DNA of 64,000 bases from an uncultured Collinsella sp. (GCA_947507155.1 CANNOC010000010.1:20857-84856); one strand, 5' to 3'; numbered from the stretch's first letter, positions 42,339-51,463 are shown. The notes: a model not told the origin generated them from the letters alone. Numbers and translations: made by a program.

Positions 42339-44239
42339 TTGAGTGTCGGGGCGTTTCCTTTAGCTATGACGGTGCCGCGCCGGCACTCGACGGCGTCGAT
42401 CTGAACATCGAGGATGGCGAGTTTTTCTGCATCCTTGGTGGCAATGGGTCGGGCAAGTCGACGTTTGCCAAGCATCTGAATGCACTGTTGCAGCCCGATG
42501 CGGGCACGGTACGCGTCAACGGCATGGATGCGTCCGACCCCGAGCTGGTCTACGACATTCGTTCGACCGCGGGCATGGTATTCCAGAATCCCGATGACCA
42601 GCTGGTGGCAACGCTTGTCGAAGATGACGTTGCGTTTGGTCCCGAAAACCTTGGCGTGCCGTCGGCGCAAATTGCGCGGCGCGTACGCGAGGCGCTGAAG
42701 GGTGTGGGCCTGGTGGGCTTTGAGCGTCACGAGACCCATGCGCTTTCGGGCGGCCAAAAGCAGCGCGTGGCGCTTGCCGGCGTGCTCGCCATGGAGCCGC
42801 GCGTGCTCATTTTGGATGAGGCTTCTTCGATGCTCGATCCACGTGGACGCAAGGGCCTCATGAAGGCTTGCCACGCGTTGCACAATCGTGGCATGACCAT
42901 CGTGATGATTACGCACTTTATGGAAGAGGCCGCCGAGGCCGATCGCGTTGCTGTCTTTCAAGCGGGTCGCGTTGCCATGCTCGGTAAGCCCGAGGAAATC
43001 TTGACGCGGGCGGACGAACTTGCGCAGCTCAACCTGGATATGCCGGTGTCGTGCTGCCTAGGTAGGGCACTTCGTGAGAAGGGCGTTTCCGTTTGCGCGC
43101 AGGTGCGCGAGGCAGATATGGTCGCCGAGATTGCACAGGCTTATGCCGAACGGAGCGGGACGGACATCGCAGGGCAGCCTTCCGCATCCGATTCTCATGT
43201 GCTTGACAATGGATCCTCTGCGGCCGACGGGATAGCCGCGTCGGAGCCCGTTATCGAGATTTCGCACCTCTCGCATAGTTACTCGCTGAGCGCCCGCGAG
43301 CGCCGTCGATGGCGCAAGCGCTCGACCACTGCGGACGCATCGAGCAAACAAGCTCTTTGGGGCAACGATCCAAACAGCCCCTGGGCGCTACGTGATGTTT
43401 CGCTGACGGTGCGTCGTGGCGAGTTTCTGGGACTGGCGGGTCATACCGGCTCGGGTAAATCGACGCTGGTTCAGCATCTCAACGGGTTGATTCGTCCACA
43501 GGAGGGAAGCGTTTGTGCACTGGGGCTCGACCTATCAAACAAGAAAGACGCCGCCGCGGTTAAGGCCAAGGTCGGCGTGGTGTTTCAGTATCCCGAGCGC
43601 CAGCTATTTGCCGAGACCGTGGCGCAGGACGTGGCGTTTGGCCCGCGCAACCTTGGTCTGCCGCAAGACGAGGTTGCGCGCCGTGTCGCGTCATCGCTTG
43701 CGCGCGTTGGCCTCGACCTTGCCGCGATAGGCGACAAGAGCCCCTTTGAGCTTTCGGGCGGCCAGCAGCGCCGCGTGGCGTTTGCCGGCGTGCTCGCTAT
43801 GGAGCCCGAGGTCCTGGTACTCGATGAGCCCATGGCAGGCCTCGATCCGGCTGCGCGCAGGGATTTCCTAGGGCTTATCGATCGACTCCATCGCGAGGGC
43901 CTGACCGTTGTCATGGTTTCGCACAGTATGGATGACCTGGCAAATTGTTGTGATCGCATTGTTGTGATGAACGAGGGCGCCGTGTTTGCCGAGGGAACGC
44001 CCGCGCAGGTTTTTGCGCATGCGGACGAGCTCAAGTCAATCGGCCTGGGCGTTCCTGCCGCCCAGCGTATGGCGCTGGCGCTCGCACAGGCCGGTGTGCC
44101 GCTCCGCTGCGACAAGCTTTATGCGGTTGAGGCGCTGGCCGACGAGCTGGCCGGCTTGCTGCTGGGCTGCGCGGACGTGCCTTTGAGGGTTCCGTGTCAG
44201 GCTGGTTCCAAGGCGCCCACGCGAGAGGAGGGCTGCTAA
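42335..44239 (+). CDS. Fused double ATPase of an ECF transporter (EcfA1-EcfA2 type)
   Basis: The 634-residue protein has two complete ABC ATPase domains. The first has GGNGSGKSTFAKHLNALLQP, LSGGQKQRVALAGVLAMEP and LILDEASSMLDP; the second (from about residue 300) has GHTGSGKSTLVQHLNGLI, LSGGQQRRVAFAGVLAMEP and LVLDEPMAGLDP. The linker (about 260-300) is charged. In most Gram-positives the two ATPases are separate genes (ecfA1, ecfA2); here they are one chain. It powers uptake through EcfT and S components such as RibU. ATG 42335 overlaps the ribU stop. Other S components elsewhere in the genome may share this module. Confidence 0.92.
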   Translation: MIECRGVSFSYDGAAPALDGVDLNIEDGEFFCILGGNGSGKSTFAKHLNALLQPDAGTVRVNGMDASDPELVYDIRSTAGMVFQNPDDQLVATLVEDDVAFGPENLGVPSAQIARRVREALKGVGLVGFERHETHALSGGQKQRVALAGVLAMEPRVLILDEASSMLDPRGRKGLMKACHALHNRGMTIVMITHFMEEAAEADRVAVFQAGRVAMLGKPEEILTRADELAQLNLDMPVSCCLGRALREKGVSVCAQVREADMVAEIAQAYAERSGTDIAGQPSASDSHVLDNGSSAADGIAASEPVIEISHLSHSYSLSARERRRWRKRSTTADASSKQALWGNDPNSPWALRDVSLTVRRGEFLGLAGHTGSGKSTLVQHLNGLIRPQEGSVCALGLDLSNKKDAAAVKAKVGVVFQYPERQLFAETVAQDVAFGPRNLGLPQDEVARRVASSLARVGLDLAAIGDKSPFELSGGQQRRVAFAGVLAMEPEVLVLDEPMAGLDPAARRDFLGLIDRLHREGLTVVMVSHSMDDLANCCDRIVVMNEGAVFAEGTPAQVFAHADELKSIGLGVPAAQRMALALAQAGVPLRCDKLYAVEALADELAGLLLGCADVPLRVPCQAGSKAPTREEGC

Positions 44240-45039
44240 TGGAGGCGTTCTCATTTGGCAGCTACTATCCCGGGGATAGCGCGGTGCATCGCCTGGATCC
44301 GCGTACTAAGTTGCTCCTAGGTTTCGCATTTCTGATCACCGTGCTCACCGTCGGAAGCTTTTGCGGGCTGGTTCCGGTCGCAATGTTTGTGGTCCTGGTC
44401 TATGTCGTGGCCCGGGTGCCGTTGCGTCGGGTCCTATCATCGATGGCACCACTGCTGGCGATTGTCGTGGTAGTCGCGGTGCTCAACTTGTTTTCCGATC
44501 AGAGCGGCCGCATTTTGTGGCAGCTTGGCTTTTTGCAGGTGAGCGAGGGCTCGCTGCGTTCTGCGGCGTTTGTGGCGTGCCGCCTGACGTTGATGATGGC
44601 CGGCATGAGCGCCATTACACTCACCACGCCGACGCTCGACCTCACCGCGGGCTTTGAACGTCTACTCGCACCATTTGCGCGCGTGGGGCTTCCGGCGCAC
44701 GAGCTCGGCATGATTATGGGTATCGCGCTGCGGTTTATGCCGCAATTTGCCACCGAGATGAAACAGACGGCCGATGCACAGGCAAGCCGCGGCGCGCGCG
44801 TGACGGGCGGTCCGCTCGGCGGTGTGCGCATGCTCGGCAGTGTGGCGATTCCGCTGTTCACCGGTGTGTTCCGTCATGCCGAGACGCTTTCGGCCGCCAT
44901 GGATGCGCGTTGTTATCACGGCGAGCAGGGACGCACGCGTCTGCATGCGCTTGCGTTTGGCCGGGGGGATGTACTGGCAGCGCTGGCGATGGCGCTGCTG
45001 GTGACATGCGTTGTCGTTATCAATCTTCAACTCTTCTAA
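44239..45039 (+). CDS. ecfT: ECF transporter transmembrane component
   Basis: The 266-residue membrane protein carries the coupling helices of EcfT. The start has HRLDPRTKLLLGFAFLITVL, the typical N-terminus; late regions contain the two Ala-Arg-Gly coupling motifs, QASRGARVTGGPL and ETLSAAMDARCYHGEQGRT, that grip the ATPases. The start ATG 44239 shares its A with the ecfA stop TAA and follows GAGGAGGG. The track's 44194 extension is unsupported. It completes the riboflavin uptake operon and lies 30 bases before an FMN-type flavoprotein gene. Confidence 0.93.
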   Translation: MEAFSFGSYYPGDSAVHRLDPRTKLLLGFAFLITVLTVGSFCGLVPVAMFVVLVYVVARVPLRRVLSSMAPLLAIVVVVAVLNLFSDQSGRILWQLGFLQVSEGSLRSAAFVACRLTLMMAGMSAITLTTPTLDLTAGFERLLAPFARVGLPAHELGMIMGIALRFMPQFATEMKQTADAQASRGARVTGGPLGGVRMLGSVAIPLFTGVFRHAETLSAAMDARCYHGEQGRTRLHALAFGRGDVLAALAMALLVTCVVVINLQLF

Positions 45040-45069
45040 GCTCGATTCGAGCACAAGAAAGGGGTCTCC

Positions 45070-45516
45070 ATGACCGACATCGATCGCACGGCTCAGCTCG
45101 AGCGCGCCTGCTCGTATCTCAGGCGCATTCCGGCGTGGTATCTTGCCACGACCGATGCGAGCGACGGGCATCAGCCCCGCGTGAGGCCGTTTTCGTTTGC
45201 CATGGTCGATGACGGCAAGCTGTGGTTTTGCACGTCGCGCGACAAGGACGTATGGGCGGAGTTGAGCGCGAATCCCAAGTTTGAGGTATCGGGCTGGAAG
45301 CCGGGGGAGTGCTGGATCGTGTTAACCGGTGAGGCCGCGCTCGAGGACGATGCATTCGTGAGCGACAAGGTGCGCCAAGCGGGCTTTAAGCACATGGTGG
45401 GCATTGGCGAGCAACACGATAGCGCCAACGATGGCCGCCTTGCATTCTTCTCGGTCCGCAATATCGCCGCACGGTTCTGCGATATCGACGGCAGCGAAGA
45501 GCGCCTCGAGCTCTAA
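45070..45516 (+). CDS. Pyridoxamine 5'-phosphate oxidase-like (FMN-binding split barrel) protein 1
   Basis: The 148-residue protein has a split-barrel fold: IPAWYLATTDASDG, then RVRPFSFAMVDDGKLWFCTSRDKDVWAEL, where FMN phosphate is usually held. This group is generally named pyridoxamine 5'-phosphate oxidase family protein, but the residues of true PNPOx are not clear, so the substrate is unknown. ATG 45070 follows AAAGGGG, 30 bases after ecfT, so it is likely part of the riboflavin operon. A flavoprotein under FMN-riboswitch control fits well. A paralogue follows at 45571. Confidence 0.85.
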   Translation: MTDIDRTAQLERACSYLRRIPAWYLATTDASDGHQPRVRPFSFAMVDDGKLWFCTSRDKDVWAELSANPKFEVSGWKPGECWIVLTGEAALEDDAFVSDKVRQAGFKHMVGIGEQHDSANDGRLAFFSVRNIAARFCDIDGSEERLEL

Positions 45517-45537
45517 TTTCCCAAATTGACTACCCAT
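45517..45537 (-). repeat. Partial RptB-like fragment
   Basis: On the minus strand it reads GGGTAGTCAATTTGGGAAATT. Only the GTAGTCAATTTGGGA core of RptB is kept. It sits between the two FMN-binding paralogues. Confidence 0.4.
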
Positions 45538-45570
45538 TCCAAAAAGACTGGTCAGGCGACAGGAGGAAAC

Positions 45571-45981
45571 GTGGACGGATTGAATACGGTGCTGGAGTAT
45601 CTGACGTCGGTGCCGGCGTGGTATCTGGCGACGAGCGTGGGCGGGCAGCCGCATGTGCGTCCGTTCTCGTTTGCGCAGATTCAGGACGGCAAGCTGTGGT
45701 TTGTGACAGCGCGCACCAAAGATGTGTGGCAGGAGCTGCTGCAAAACCAGCGCTTTGAGGCCACGAGTTGGTGGCCGGGCCATGGCTGGCTCATCTTGCG
45801 CGGGCGTGCCGGCTTGGATGACCGGGCTTTAGACGAAATGCGCGAAGTCGGGTGGAAGCATCTAGAGCACCTGGGCGAGCACTATGAGGGGCCTAACGAC
45901 CCCGCGCTCGTCTTCTTTAGCGTCGAGGATCCCGAGGCATTTATCTGCAATCACGACGAATGGGTGCCGGTTGAGCTCTAG
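45571..45981 (+). CDS. Pyridoxamine 5'-phosphate oxidase-like (FMN-binding split barrel) protein 2
   Basis: The 136-residue paralogue of the preceding gene: VPAWYLATSVGGQPHVRPFSFAQIQDGKLWFV and TKDVWQELLQNQRFEATSWWPGHGWLIL align with it block by block. GTG 45571 is preceded by AGGAGG and is the true start; the track's TTG 45526 lies inside the RptB-like remnant. Tandem duplication followed by divergence is likely. Function beyond flavin binding is unknown. Confidence 0.82.
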   Translation: MDGLNTVLEYLTSVPAWYLATSVGGQPHVRPFSFAQIQDGKLWFVTARTKDVWQELLQNQRFEATSWWPGHGWLILRGRAGLDDRALDEMREVGWKHLEHLGEHYEGPNDPALVFFSVEDPEAFICNHDEWVPVEL

Positions 45982-46018
45982 CCAGCTGGCTCATCCTAAC
46001 AACTTAGTTTTCGCATGG

Positions 46019-46080
46019 GCGGACCCTGTGTTGCCCGGCACCGTAAGGAGTGCCGGTCAATACGGGGCCCGCTCTATTTG
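46019..46080 (+). terminator. Terminator-like two-part hairpin after the flavoprotein pair
   Basis: GCGGACCC and GGGCCCGC form the outer stem with one mismatch and CCGGCAC/GTGCCGG the inner, with TCTATTTG following. It probably ends the riboflavin operon ahead of argC. Confidence 0.7.
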
Positions 46081-46116
46081 TCAATTCCTTCAAGCGAATG
46101 TGTCGGGAATGTTTCA

Positions 46117-46153
46117 ATGCATGAACATGCAAGCTATTTACGTATTCATGCAT
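46117..46153. promoter_or_regulatory. Putative ArgR operator region upstream of argC
   Basis: ATGCATGAA and TTCATGCAT are exact inverse halves 19 bases apart, with ACATGCA and ATTTACGTA between. The halves resemble ARG-box half-sites (ATTCAT-type). A further GTGCATAAATCGCA lies at 46210-46223 near the start codon. The assignment is by resemblance and position only. Confidence 0.4.
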
Positions 46154-46238
46154 CTTTTGGTGCTAAAGTTTCAACCCACCTCATAATGACCGCTGCAAAA
46201 TGCGCATCGGTGCATAAATCGCAGACAAGGAGTCTGAT

Positions 46239-47309
46239 ATGTCTTTGAAGGTTGGAATCGTCGGCGCGGCTGGATATGCCGGAGCCGAGCTCATTCGCCT
46301 CGTACTCGGCCATCCCGAGTTTGAACTTGTTGCCATTACGTCCAACGCCGATGCCGGCCAGCCGCTGTCCGCGGTGTATCCGAGCTTTGCTGGCGTGAGC
46401 GATCTGGTTTTCACCACGCATGACGCCCCCGAGCTCAAAAGCTGCGATGCGGTTTTTCTTGCCGTGCCGCACACGGCTGCCATGGCGCAGGTGCCCGCGC
46501 TCCTTGCCGCGGGCGTTTCCTGCTTTGATCTTTCGGCCGATTACCGTCTGAGCGACCCGTCCGTCTTTGAGGCATGGTATGCCGCCGAGCACACGAGCCC
46601 CGAGCTGCTCAAGACCCGCGCTTTTGGCCTGCCCGAGCTGTTCTGCCAGGACTTAGAGACCGCTGCTTCCAGCCATGCCGCCGGAAAGCCCGTTTTGGTC
46701 GCTTGCGCCGGCTGCTATCCCACCGCAACGAGCCTCGCTGCCGCTCCTGCCGTGCGTGCGGGCTGGATGGCAGAGAACGGCCCCGTAATCGTCGATGCCA
46801 TTAGCGGCGTGACGGGCGCCGGTAAGTCCTGCAACGCCCGCACCCATTTTTGTAGCGCAGACGAGAACTTAGAGGCCTATGGCGTAGGCAAACATCGCCA
46901 CACACCAGAGATCGAGCAGATTCTGGGTCTGACCGATCGTGTCGTCTTTACTCCGCACTTGGCACCGCTCAAGCGCGGCCTGCTTTCCACGGTGACGATG
47001 CCGCTCGCGCCGCGGGCTCTCGACACGTTGGCCCTTGAGGACGTCGTCGACCATTACAAGAAGTTCTACGCCGGTCGCACCTTTGTGCGCGTGCTCGATG
47101 CCGGCCAGCAGCCCAAGACGGCTTCGGTCGTCGGCACCAACGCTGCCCAGATCGGCCTTGCGCTCAACAAGCGTGCGGGCGTGCTGGTGGCGACGGGTGC
47201 TATCGACAATTTGTGCAAGGGTGCTGCGGGCCAGGCGGTCCAGTGCGCCAACATCGTTTTTGGCTTTGACGAGCGACGAGGCTTGCCCACAGTGGCGTGC
47301 CCGGTGTAG
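46239..47309 (+). CDS. argC: N-acetyl-gamma-glutamyl-phosphate reductase
   Basis: The 356-residue NADPH-dependent enzyme makes N-acetylglutamate semialdehyde in arginine synthesis. VGIVGAAGYAGAELIRLVLGHPEF is the Rossmann start; ACAGCYPTATSLA holds the catalytic Cys, and SGVTGAGK and HTPEIEQIL are further blocks. ATG 46239 follows AAGGAGT. It heads an argC-J-B-D cluster of four genes on the same strand with gaps of 135, 80 and 69 bases. Confidence 0.95.
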   Translation: MSLKVGIVGAAGYAGAELIRLVLGHPEFELVAITSNADAGQPLSAVYPSFAGVSDLVFTTHDAPELKSCDAVFLAVPHTAAMAQVPALLAAGVSCFDLSADYRLSDPSVFEAWYAAEHTSPELLKTRAFGLPELFCQDLETAASSHAAGKPVLVACAGCYPTATSLAAAPAVRAGWMAENGPVIVDAISGVTGAGKSCNARTHFCSADENLEAYGVGKHRHTPEIEQILGLTDRVVFTPHLAPLKRGLLSTVTMPLAPRALDTLALEDVVDHYKKFYAGRTFVRVLDAGQQPKTASVVGTNAAQIGLALNKRAGVLVATGAIDNLCKGAAGQAVQCANIVFGFDERRGLPTVACPV

Positions 47310-47444
47310 CACATTCGATTGTTAACGATTTGGTGGTCGGGTATCGAGTTGGGCGCCGCTTTCAAGCTGGTCTAGTAGTTGCGACCGGTATGGCGTGCCA
47401 GCCGATGCCCGCTTTTTTGTCTGATATAAGGAGTCGTAGGGACG

Positions 47445-48713
47445 ATGAATACCGACCTGATTGATATCAAGATACGCGCCGTCGAGGGTGGCGTTACGGC
47501 AGCGGCCGGCTTTAAGGCCGCAGGCATCCATGCAGGATTCCGGAAGAATCCCGAGCGCTTGGACTATGCGCTCGTCGTGCCCGATAAGCCCTGTCCAGGC
47601 GCCGGCGTGTTTACGACCAACCGCTTTTGCGCGGCGCCCGTGCAGGTGAGCCGTGCCAACCTGGGCGGTGCGGACAAGGGCTATGGCATCATCGCCGGCG
47701 TTTCAATCAACTCCGGCAACGCGAATGCCGCCACGGGCGAGACCGGCCTTGCCTGCGCGCGAGAGACATGCAATATCGCGTCGCAGGTCATCGGCTGTGA
47801 ACCCCAGCAGATCCTAGTTGCATCCACAGGCGTGATTGGACAGATTCTGCCGATTGACACGTTTGAGACGGCCGTCCCGTCCGCCTACGAGGCACTCTCT
47901 GCCCATGGCGGTGCCGATGCGGCCCGTGCCATCATGACGACCGATACGCACTCCAAGGAGTATGCCGTTCGCTACCGCAGTGAGGCTGCGGGTCATGCGG
48001 GCAACGCTTATACGGTGGGCGGCATGTGCAAGGGCTCGGGCATGATCATGCCCAATATGGCCACCATGATCGCGGTCATTACTACCGATGCCCCCGTCGA
48101 GCCGTCGGCGCTCCACGCCCTGTTGCTCTCGACCGTTAAGCAGACCTTCAATAAGGTGACGGTCGATTCCGATACCTCGACCAACGACACCTGCATCATG
48201 CTTGCTTCTGGCGCTGCTGCCGCTGAAGCCGAGGCTATCGTCGAGGGCACTGATGCCTTTGACGAACTGTCCTTTGCCGTGCACGAGGTGTGCGAGAGCC
48301 TGGCGCGCAACATTGCGGCCGATGGCGAGGGCGCGTCAAAGCTCGTGACGGTTAACGTCACCGGCGCCGCCAACGACGAGGAAGCCGATATCGCCGCCCG
48401 TGCCGTCGCCAACTCGCCGCTCGTCAAGACCTGCATCGCCGGTCACGACTGCAACTGGGGCCGCGTCGCCATGGCGCTCGGCAAGTGCGGCGTGAAGTTT
48501 AACCAGGAAGACGTTTCCATCGACATGATGGGCATGCCTGTCTGCCGCGATGGCCTGACCGTTCCCTTTGACGAGGATGAGGCTCTGCGACGTTTTGAGG
48601 CGCCCGAGATCGTGATCTCGGCCGACCTGGGCGCAGGCGACGCGGCAACGACCGTGTGGACCTGTGACCTCACGCACGAGTACATCTCCATCAACGGTGA
48701 CTACCGTTCCTAG
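47445..48713 (+). CDS. argJ: Glutamate N-acetyltransferase / amino-acid acetyltransferase
   Basis: The 422-residue ArgJ recycles the acetyl group from N-acetylornithine to glutamate. KGSGMIMPNMATMIAV contains the conserved Ala-Thr autoproteolysis site, with Thr becoming the N-terminal nucleophile of the beta chain. GVTAAAGFKAAGIHAGFR and FTTNRFCAAPVQVSR are N-terminal blocks, and CIAGHDCNWGRVAMALG is the C-terminal one. ATG 47445 follows AAGGAG. Whether it is mono- or bifunctional (with acetyl-CoA activity) cannot be read from sequence; no argA is seen here. Confidence 0.95.
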   Translation: MNTDLIDIKIRAVEGGVTAAAGFKAAGIHAGFRKNPERLDYALVVPDKPCPGAGVFTTNRFCAAPVQVSRANLGGADKGYGIIAGVSINSGNANAATGETGLACARETCNIASQVIGCEPQQILVASTGVIGQILPIDTFETAVPSAYEALSAHGGADAARAIMTTDTHSKEYAVRYRSEAAGHAGNAYTVGGMCKGSGMIMPNMATMIAVITTDAPVEPSALHALLLSTVKQTFNKVTVDSDTSTNDTCIMLASGAAAAEAEAIVEGTDAFDELSFAVHEVCESLARNIAADGEGASKLVTVNVTGAANDEEADIAARAVANSPLVKTCIAGHDCNWGRVAMALGKCGVKFNQEDVSIDMMGMPVCRDGLTVPFDEDEALRRFEAPEIVISADLGAGDAATTVWTCDLTHEYISINGDYRS

Positions 48714-48793
48714 ATTCCAGGCACGCTGCGCATCTTGCCGCATTGCGGACAGCGGAGCACGGCGTGATAACGATACGAAAGACGAGGCAGATT

Positions 48794-49774
48794 ATGAAAT
48801 TCGCACGCGATTGTCGTTCGAGCGAATCCAACGAAGCAACCGCGCAGCTGCTGTTCGAAGCGCTGCCGTGGATTAAAAACCTGACCGGCAAGACGGTCGT
48901 TATCAAATATGGCGGAGCAGCCATGGTTGACGAGCAGCTGCGCCGCGACGTGATGAGCGACATCGTTTTGCTCAAGATCATCGGCATGCGCCCCGTCATC
49001 GTGCATGGCGGCGGCAAGGCCATCAACGAGGCGCTGAGCCATTACGATATTCCCGTCGAGTTTAAGAACGGCCAGCGCGTGACCACGCCGGCGACTATGG
49101 ATATCGTGCGCGAGGTGCTGGGCGGCAAGGTTAACCAGGAGCTGGTCGCCGCCATCAACCACCACGGCAACCTGGCCGTAGGCGTGTCGGGCAGCGATGC
49201 CGGCACACTCATCGCCGAGCCGCTCGACCCCGAGCTCGGTCGCGTGGGCAAAGTGACGCACGTCAACACCGACTATATCGAGCGCTTGCTCGATAGCGAG
49301 TACATTCCCGTTGTCGCCACGGTCGCGGCGGGGGAGGACGGTGGCTTCTTCAACATCAACGCCGATACCGCCGCCGGCGCCGTTGCGGCGGCGCTTCATG
49401 CGCACAAAGCGATCTTCTTGACCGACGTCGACGGCCTGTACAAGGACTTTAGCGACAAGGATTCGCTTATCTCCAACCTGACGCTCGACGAGGTCAATGA
49501 GATGCTCTATGGCGGCGAGGTCGACAAGGGCATGATCCCCAAGCTGCGCGCCGCCGTCGATGCGCTTACCGCTGGCGTTTTCCGGGCCCACATCATCAAC
49601 GGCACGACGCCGCACTCGCTGCTGCTGGAGCTGCTGACCGATGCTGGCGTCGGTACCGTGATCCACTCCACCGAGACGGCCTACGAGTTCGATACGCATC
49701 CGCACCCACTTTCGACGTTTGCGGCGCGCCTGACCGAGAACCTCGACGAGGTCGAGAAGCTCCAGACGGTCTAG
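48794..49774 (+). CDS. argB: Acetylglutamate kinase
   Basis: The 326-residue amino-acid kinase phosphorylates N-acetylglutamate. VVIKYGGAAM, GMRPVIVHGGGKAIN and FFNINADTAAGAVAAAL are family signatures, and FLTDVDGLYKD closes the ATP site. An N-terminal helix of about 20 residues before the fold (KFARDCRSSESNEATAQLLFEALPWIKN) is typical of hexameric, arginine-inhibited forms, so feedback by arginine is likely. ATG 48794 follows ACGAGG; the track's 48743 GTG is unlikely. Confidence 0.94.
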   Translation: MKFARDCRSSESNEATAQLLFEALPWIKNLTGKTVVIKYGGAAMVDEQLRRDVMSDIVLLKIIGMRPVIVHGGGKAINEALSHYDIPVEFKNGQRVTTPATMDIVREVLGGKVNQELVAAINHHGNLAVGVSGSDAGTLIAEPLDPELGRVGKVTHVNTDYIERLLDSEYIPVVATVAAGEDGGFFNINADTAAGAVAAALHAHKAIFLTDVDGLYKDFSDKDSLISNLTLDEVNEMLYGGEVDKGMIPKLRAAVDALTAGVFRAHIINGTTPHSLLLELLTDAGVGTVIHSTETAYEFDTHPHPLSTFAARLTENLDEVEKLQTV

Positions 49775-49843
49775 CTGACCCGCGGTCGTCGCGTCCCTGC
49801 ACCCATAGCCCTGCGCCGTACGGCGCCTAACGAAAGGCATCCC

Positions 49844-51127
49844 ATGTCACTTGCTGCTCAACAATCGCTCGAATCCCACTACGTTATGCATACCTTTGGC
49901 CGCTCACCGGTTGAGTTTGTCGAAGGTCACGGCATGAAGCTCATCGGTGACGATGGTCGTGAGTATCTCGACTTTCTCGCTGGTATCGGTGTGTGCAGCC
50001 TTGGTCACGGAAATCCTGCAGTGCTTTCGGCGCTCGAGGCTCAGACCAAAAAGCTCATGCATGTCTCCAATTACTTCTACATCGAGCAGCGCGGCCAGGT
50101 CGCGGCGCTGCTGTCCAAGCTTGCCAATGACGACGTAGATGGTGCGTGCGTTCTGGCCGATGCCATTGCCGCCGGCGATGAGACCACGGCCGCTGCGCTC
50201 GGTGCCCCGGCTGCGGACGAGCAGGTGTGGGAGACGTTCTTTGCCAATTCTGGTGCCGAAGCCAACGAGGGCTCGATGAAGCTCGCACGTCTGTACGCCA
50301 AGCGTGCCGGCAACGGTGGCAACACCATCGTGTGCATGCGCGGCGGCTTTCACGGTCGTACGCTCGAGACCATTGCCGCGACCATGCAGGATTGGCTGCA
50401 GGACAGTTTCCGCCCGCTGCCGGGTGGCTTTGTGGCCTGCGCACCCAACGATGTAGATGAACTGCGTGCAATTTTTAAGCAGTTGGGCAGTGAAATTTGC
50501 GCCGTGATGCTCGAGCCGATTCAGGGCGAGAGCGGTGTGCACCCCATGACCGAGGAGTTTATGGCTACGGCGCGCGACTTGGCGCACGAGGTGGGTGCCG
50601 TGCTTATCGCCGATGAGGTCCAGTGCGGAATTTTTCGCACGGGTAAGCCGTTTGCGTTCCAGACCTATGGTGTGGAGCCCGACATCATGAGCCTTGCCAA
50701 GGGCATTGCCGACGGTGTGCCTATGGGTGCCGTGGTGGCAAAGAAGGAAATCGCCGACGTCTTTAAGCCCGGCGATCATGGTTCGACCTTCGGTGGTAGC
50801 TGCTTGGCCATCGCGGCATGTGCCGCGACGCTCTCCGCGCTTGTGCACGGCGATTATGCCGAGCATGCTGCCAAGGTTGGCGCCTATATGGAGCAGGCGC
50901 TGGCTAAGCTTCCGCATGTGGTAGAGGTGCGCGGCCGCGGCCTGATGCTCGGCTGCGATTTGGATGATGCCGCGGGTGATGCACACGACGTTGTAGCCCG
51001 TGCATTGGGGGCTGGTGCCGTGATCAACGCTACAGGCGCACATACGCTGCGCTTCCTTCCGCCGCTCGTGTGCGAAGAGGCCGACGTGGACAACCTGATC
51101 GAGATTCTGTCGGACGTTTTGGCTTAG
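49844..51127 (+). CDS. argD: Acetylornithine aminotransferase
   Basis: The 427-residue class-III PLP aminotransferase converts N-acetylglutamate semialdehyde to N-acetylornithine. FFANSGAEANEGSMKLARLYAK, MRGGFHGRTLET, LIADEVQCGIFRTGKPFAFQ and IMSLAKGIADGVPMGAV (with the PLP Lys) are clear. A segment of about 30 residues, DDVDGACVLADAIAAGDETT and following, is inserted between the second helix and FFANSG compared with usual ArgD; it is Asp/Ala-rich. ATG 49844 follows AAAGG. It is the last arg gene; no argF, argG or argH is within the window. Confidence 0.93.
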   Translation: MSLAAQQSLESHYVMHTFGRSPVEFVEGHGMKLIGDDGREYLDFLAGIGVCSLGHGNPAVLSALEAQTKKLMHVSNYFYIEQRGQVAALLSKLANDDVDGACVLADAIAAGDETTAAALGAPAADEQVWETFFANSGAEANEGSMKLARLYAKRAGNGGNTIVCMRGGFHGRTLETIAATMQDWLQDSFRPLPGGFVACAPNDVDELRAIFKQLGSEICAVMLEPIQGESGVHPMTEEFMATARDLAHEVGAVLIADEVQCGIFRTGKPFAFQTYGVEPDIMSLAKGIADGVPMGAVVAKKEIADVFKPGDHGSTFGGSCLAIAACAATLSALVHGDYAEHAAKVGAYMEQALAKLPHVVEVRGRGLMLGCDLDDAAGDAHDVVARALGAGAVINATGAHTLRFLPPLVCEEADVDNLIEILSDVLA

Positions 51128-51239
51128 CGCCATCAGACATAGCAATTTGGAGCGGGTTTCAGGCTGTCACGTGCCGTTTGGCGCACGATTGGGCGAACTG
51201 GAGCCCGTTTTGCTATCGATTTACCATGGCTGGGATAGG

Positions 51240-51463
51240 CCGTGTGCAAAAAGTGGCAAATATGAGTACGGGCACTAACTTCGTAACATATAAATTAGGC
51301 ACTTTTAGATGAGTTGGGCCACATATGTCCAGTTTTGTAGTTGGCAAATTGGCTTAACTGGACTATCGATCGTCGTTCTAATGCCGGATTTGCCTTTTAT
51401 GACTTCGAAAACGCTGCTACTAAAAAGGTAGCAGTACTCATATTTGGCATTTTTTGCACACGG
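51240..51463. repeat. Long-range inverted repeat with 29-bp arms (two mismatches)
   Basis: The arm CCGTGTGCAAAAAGTGGCAA continuing ATATGAGTA (51240-51268) is repeated inverted at 51435-51463 (TACTCATATTTGGCATTTTT then TGCACACGG). About 165 bases lie between, with a small hairpin CTGCTAC/GTAGCAG (51413-51434) next to the right arm. The 509-base gap 51128-51636 has no supported gene: after argD it holds a weak imperfect repeat (ATAGCAA/TTGCTAT), this element, a GC-rich stretch with a tRNA-like fragment and the tRNA-Val terminator. Confidence 0.75.
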
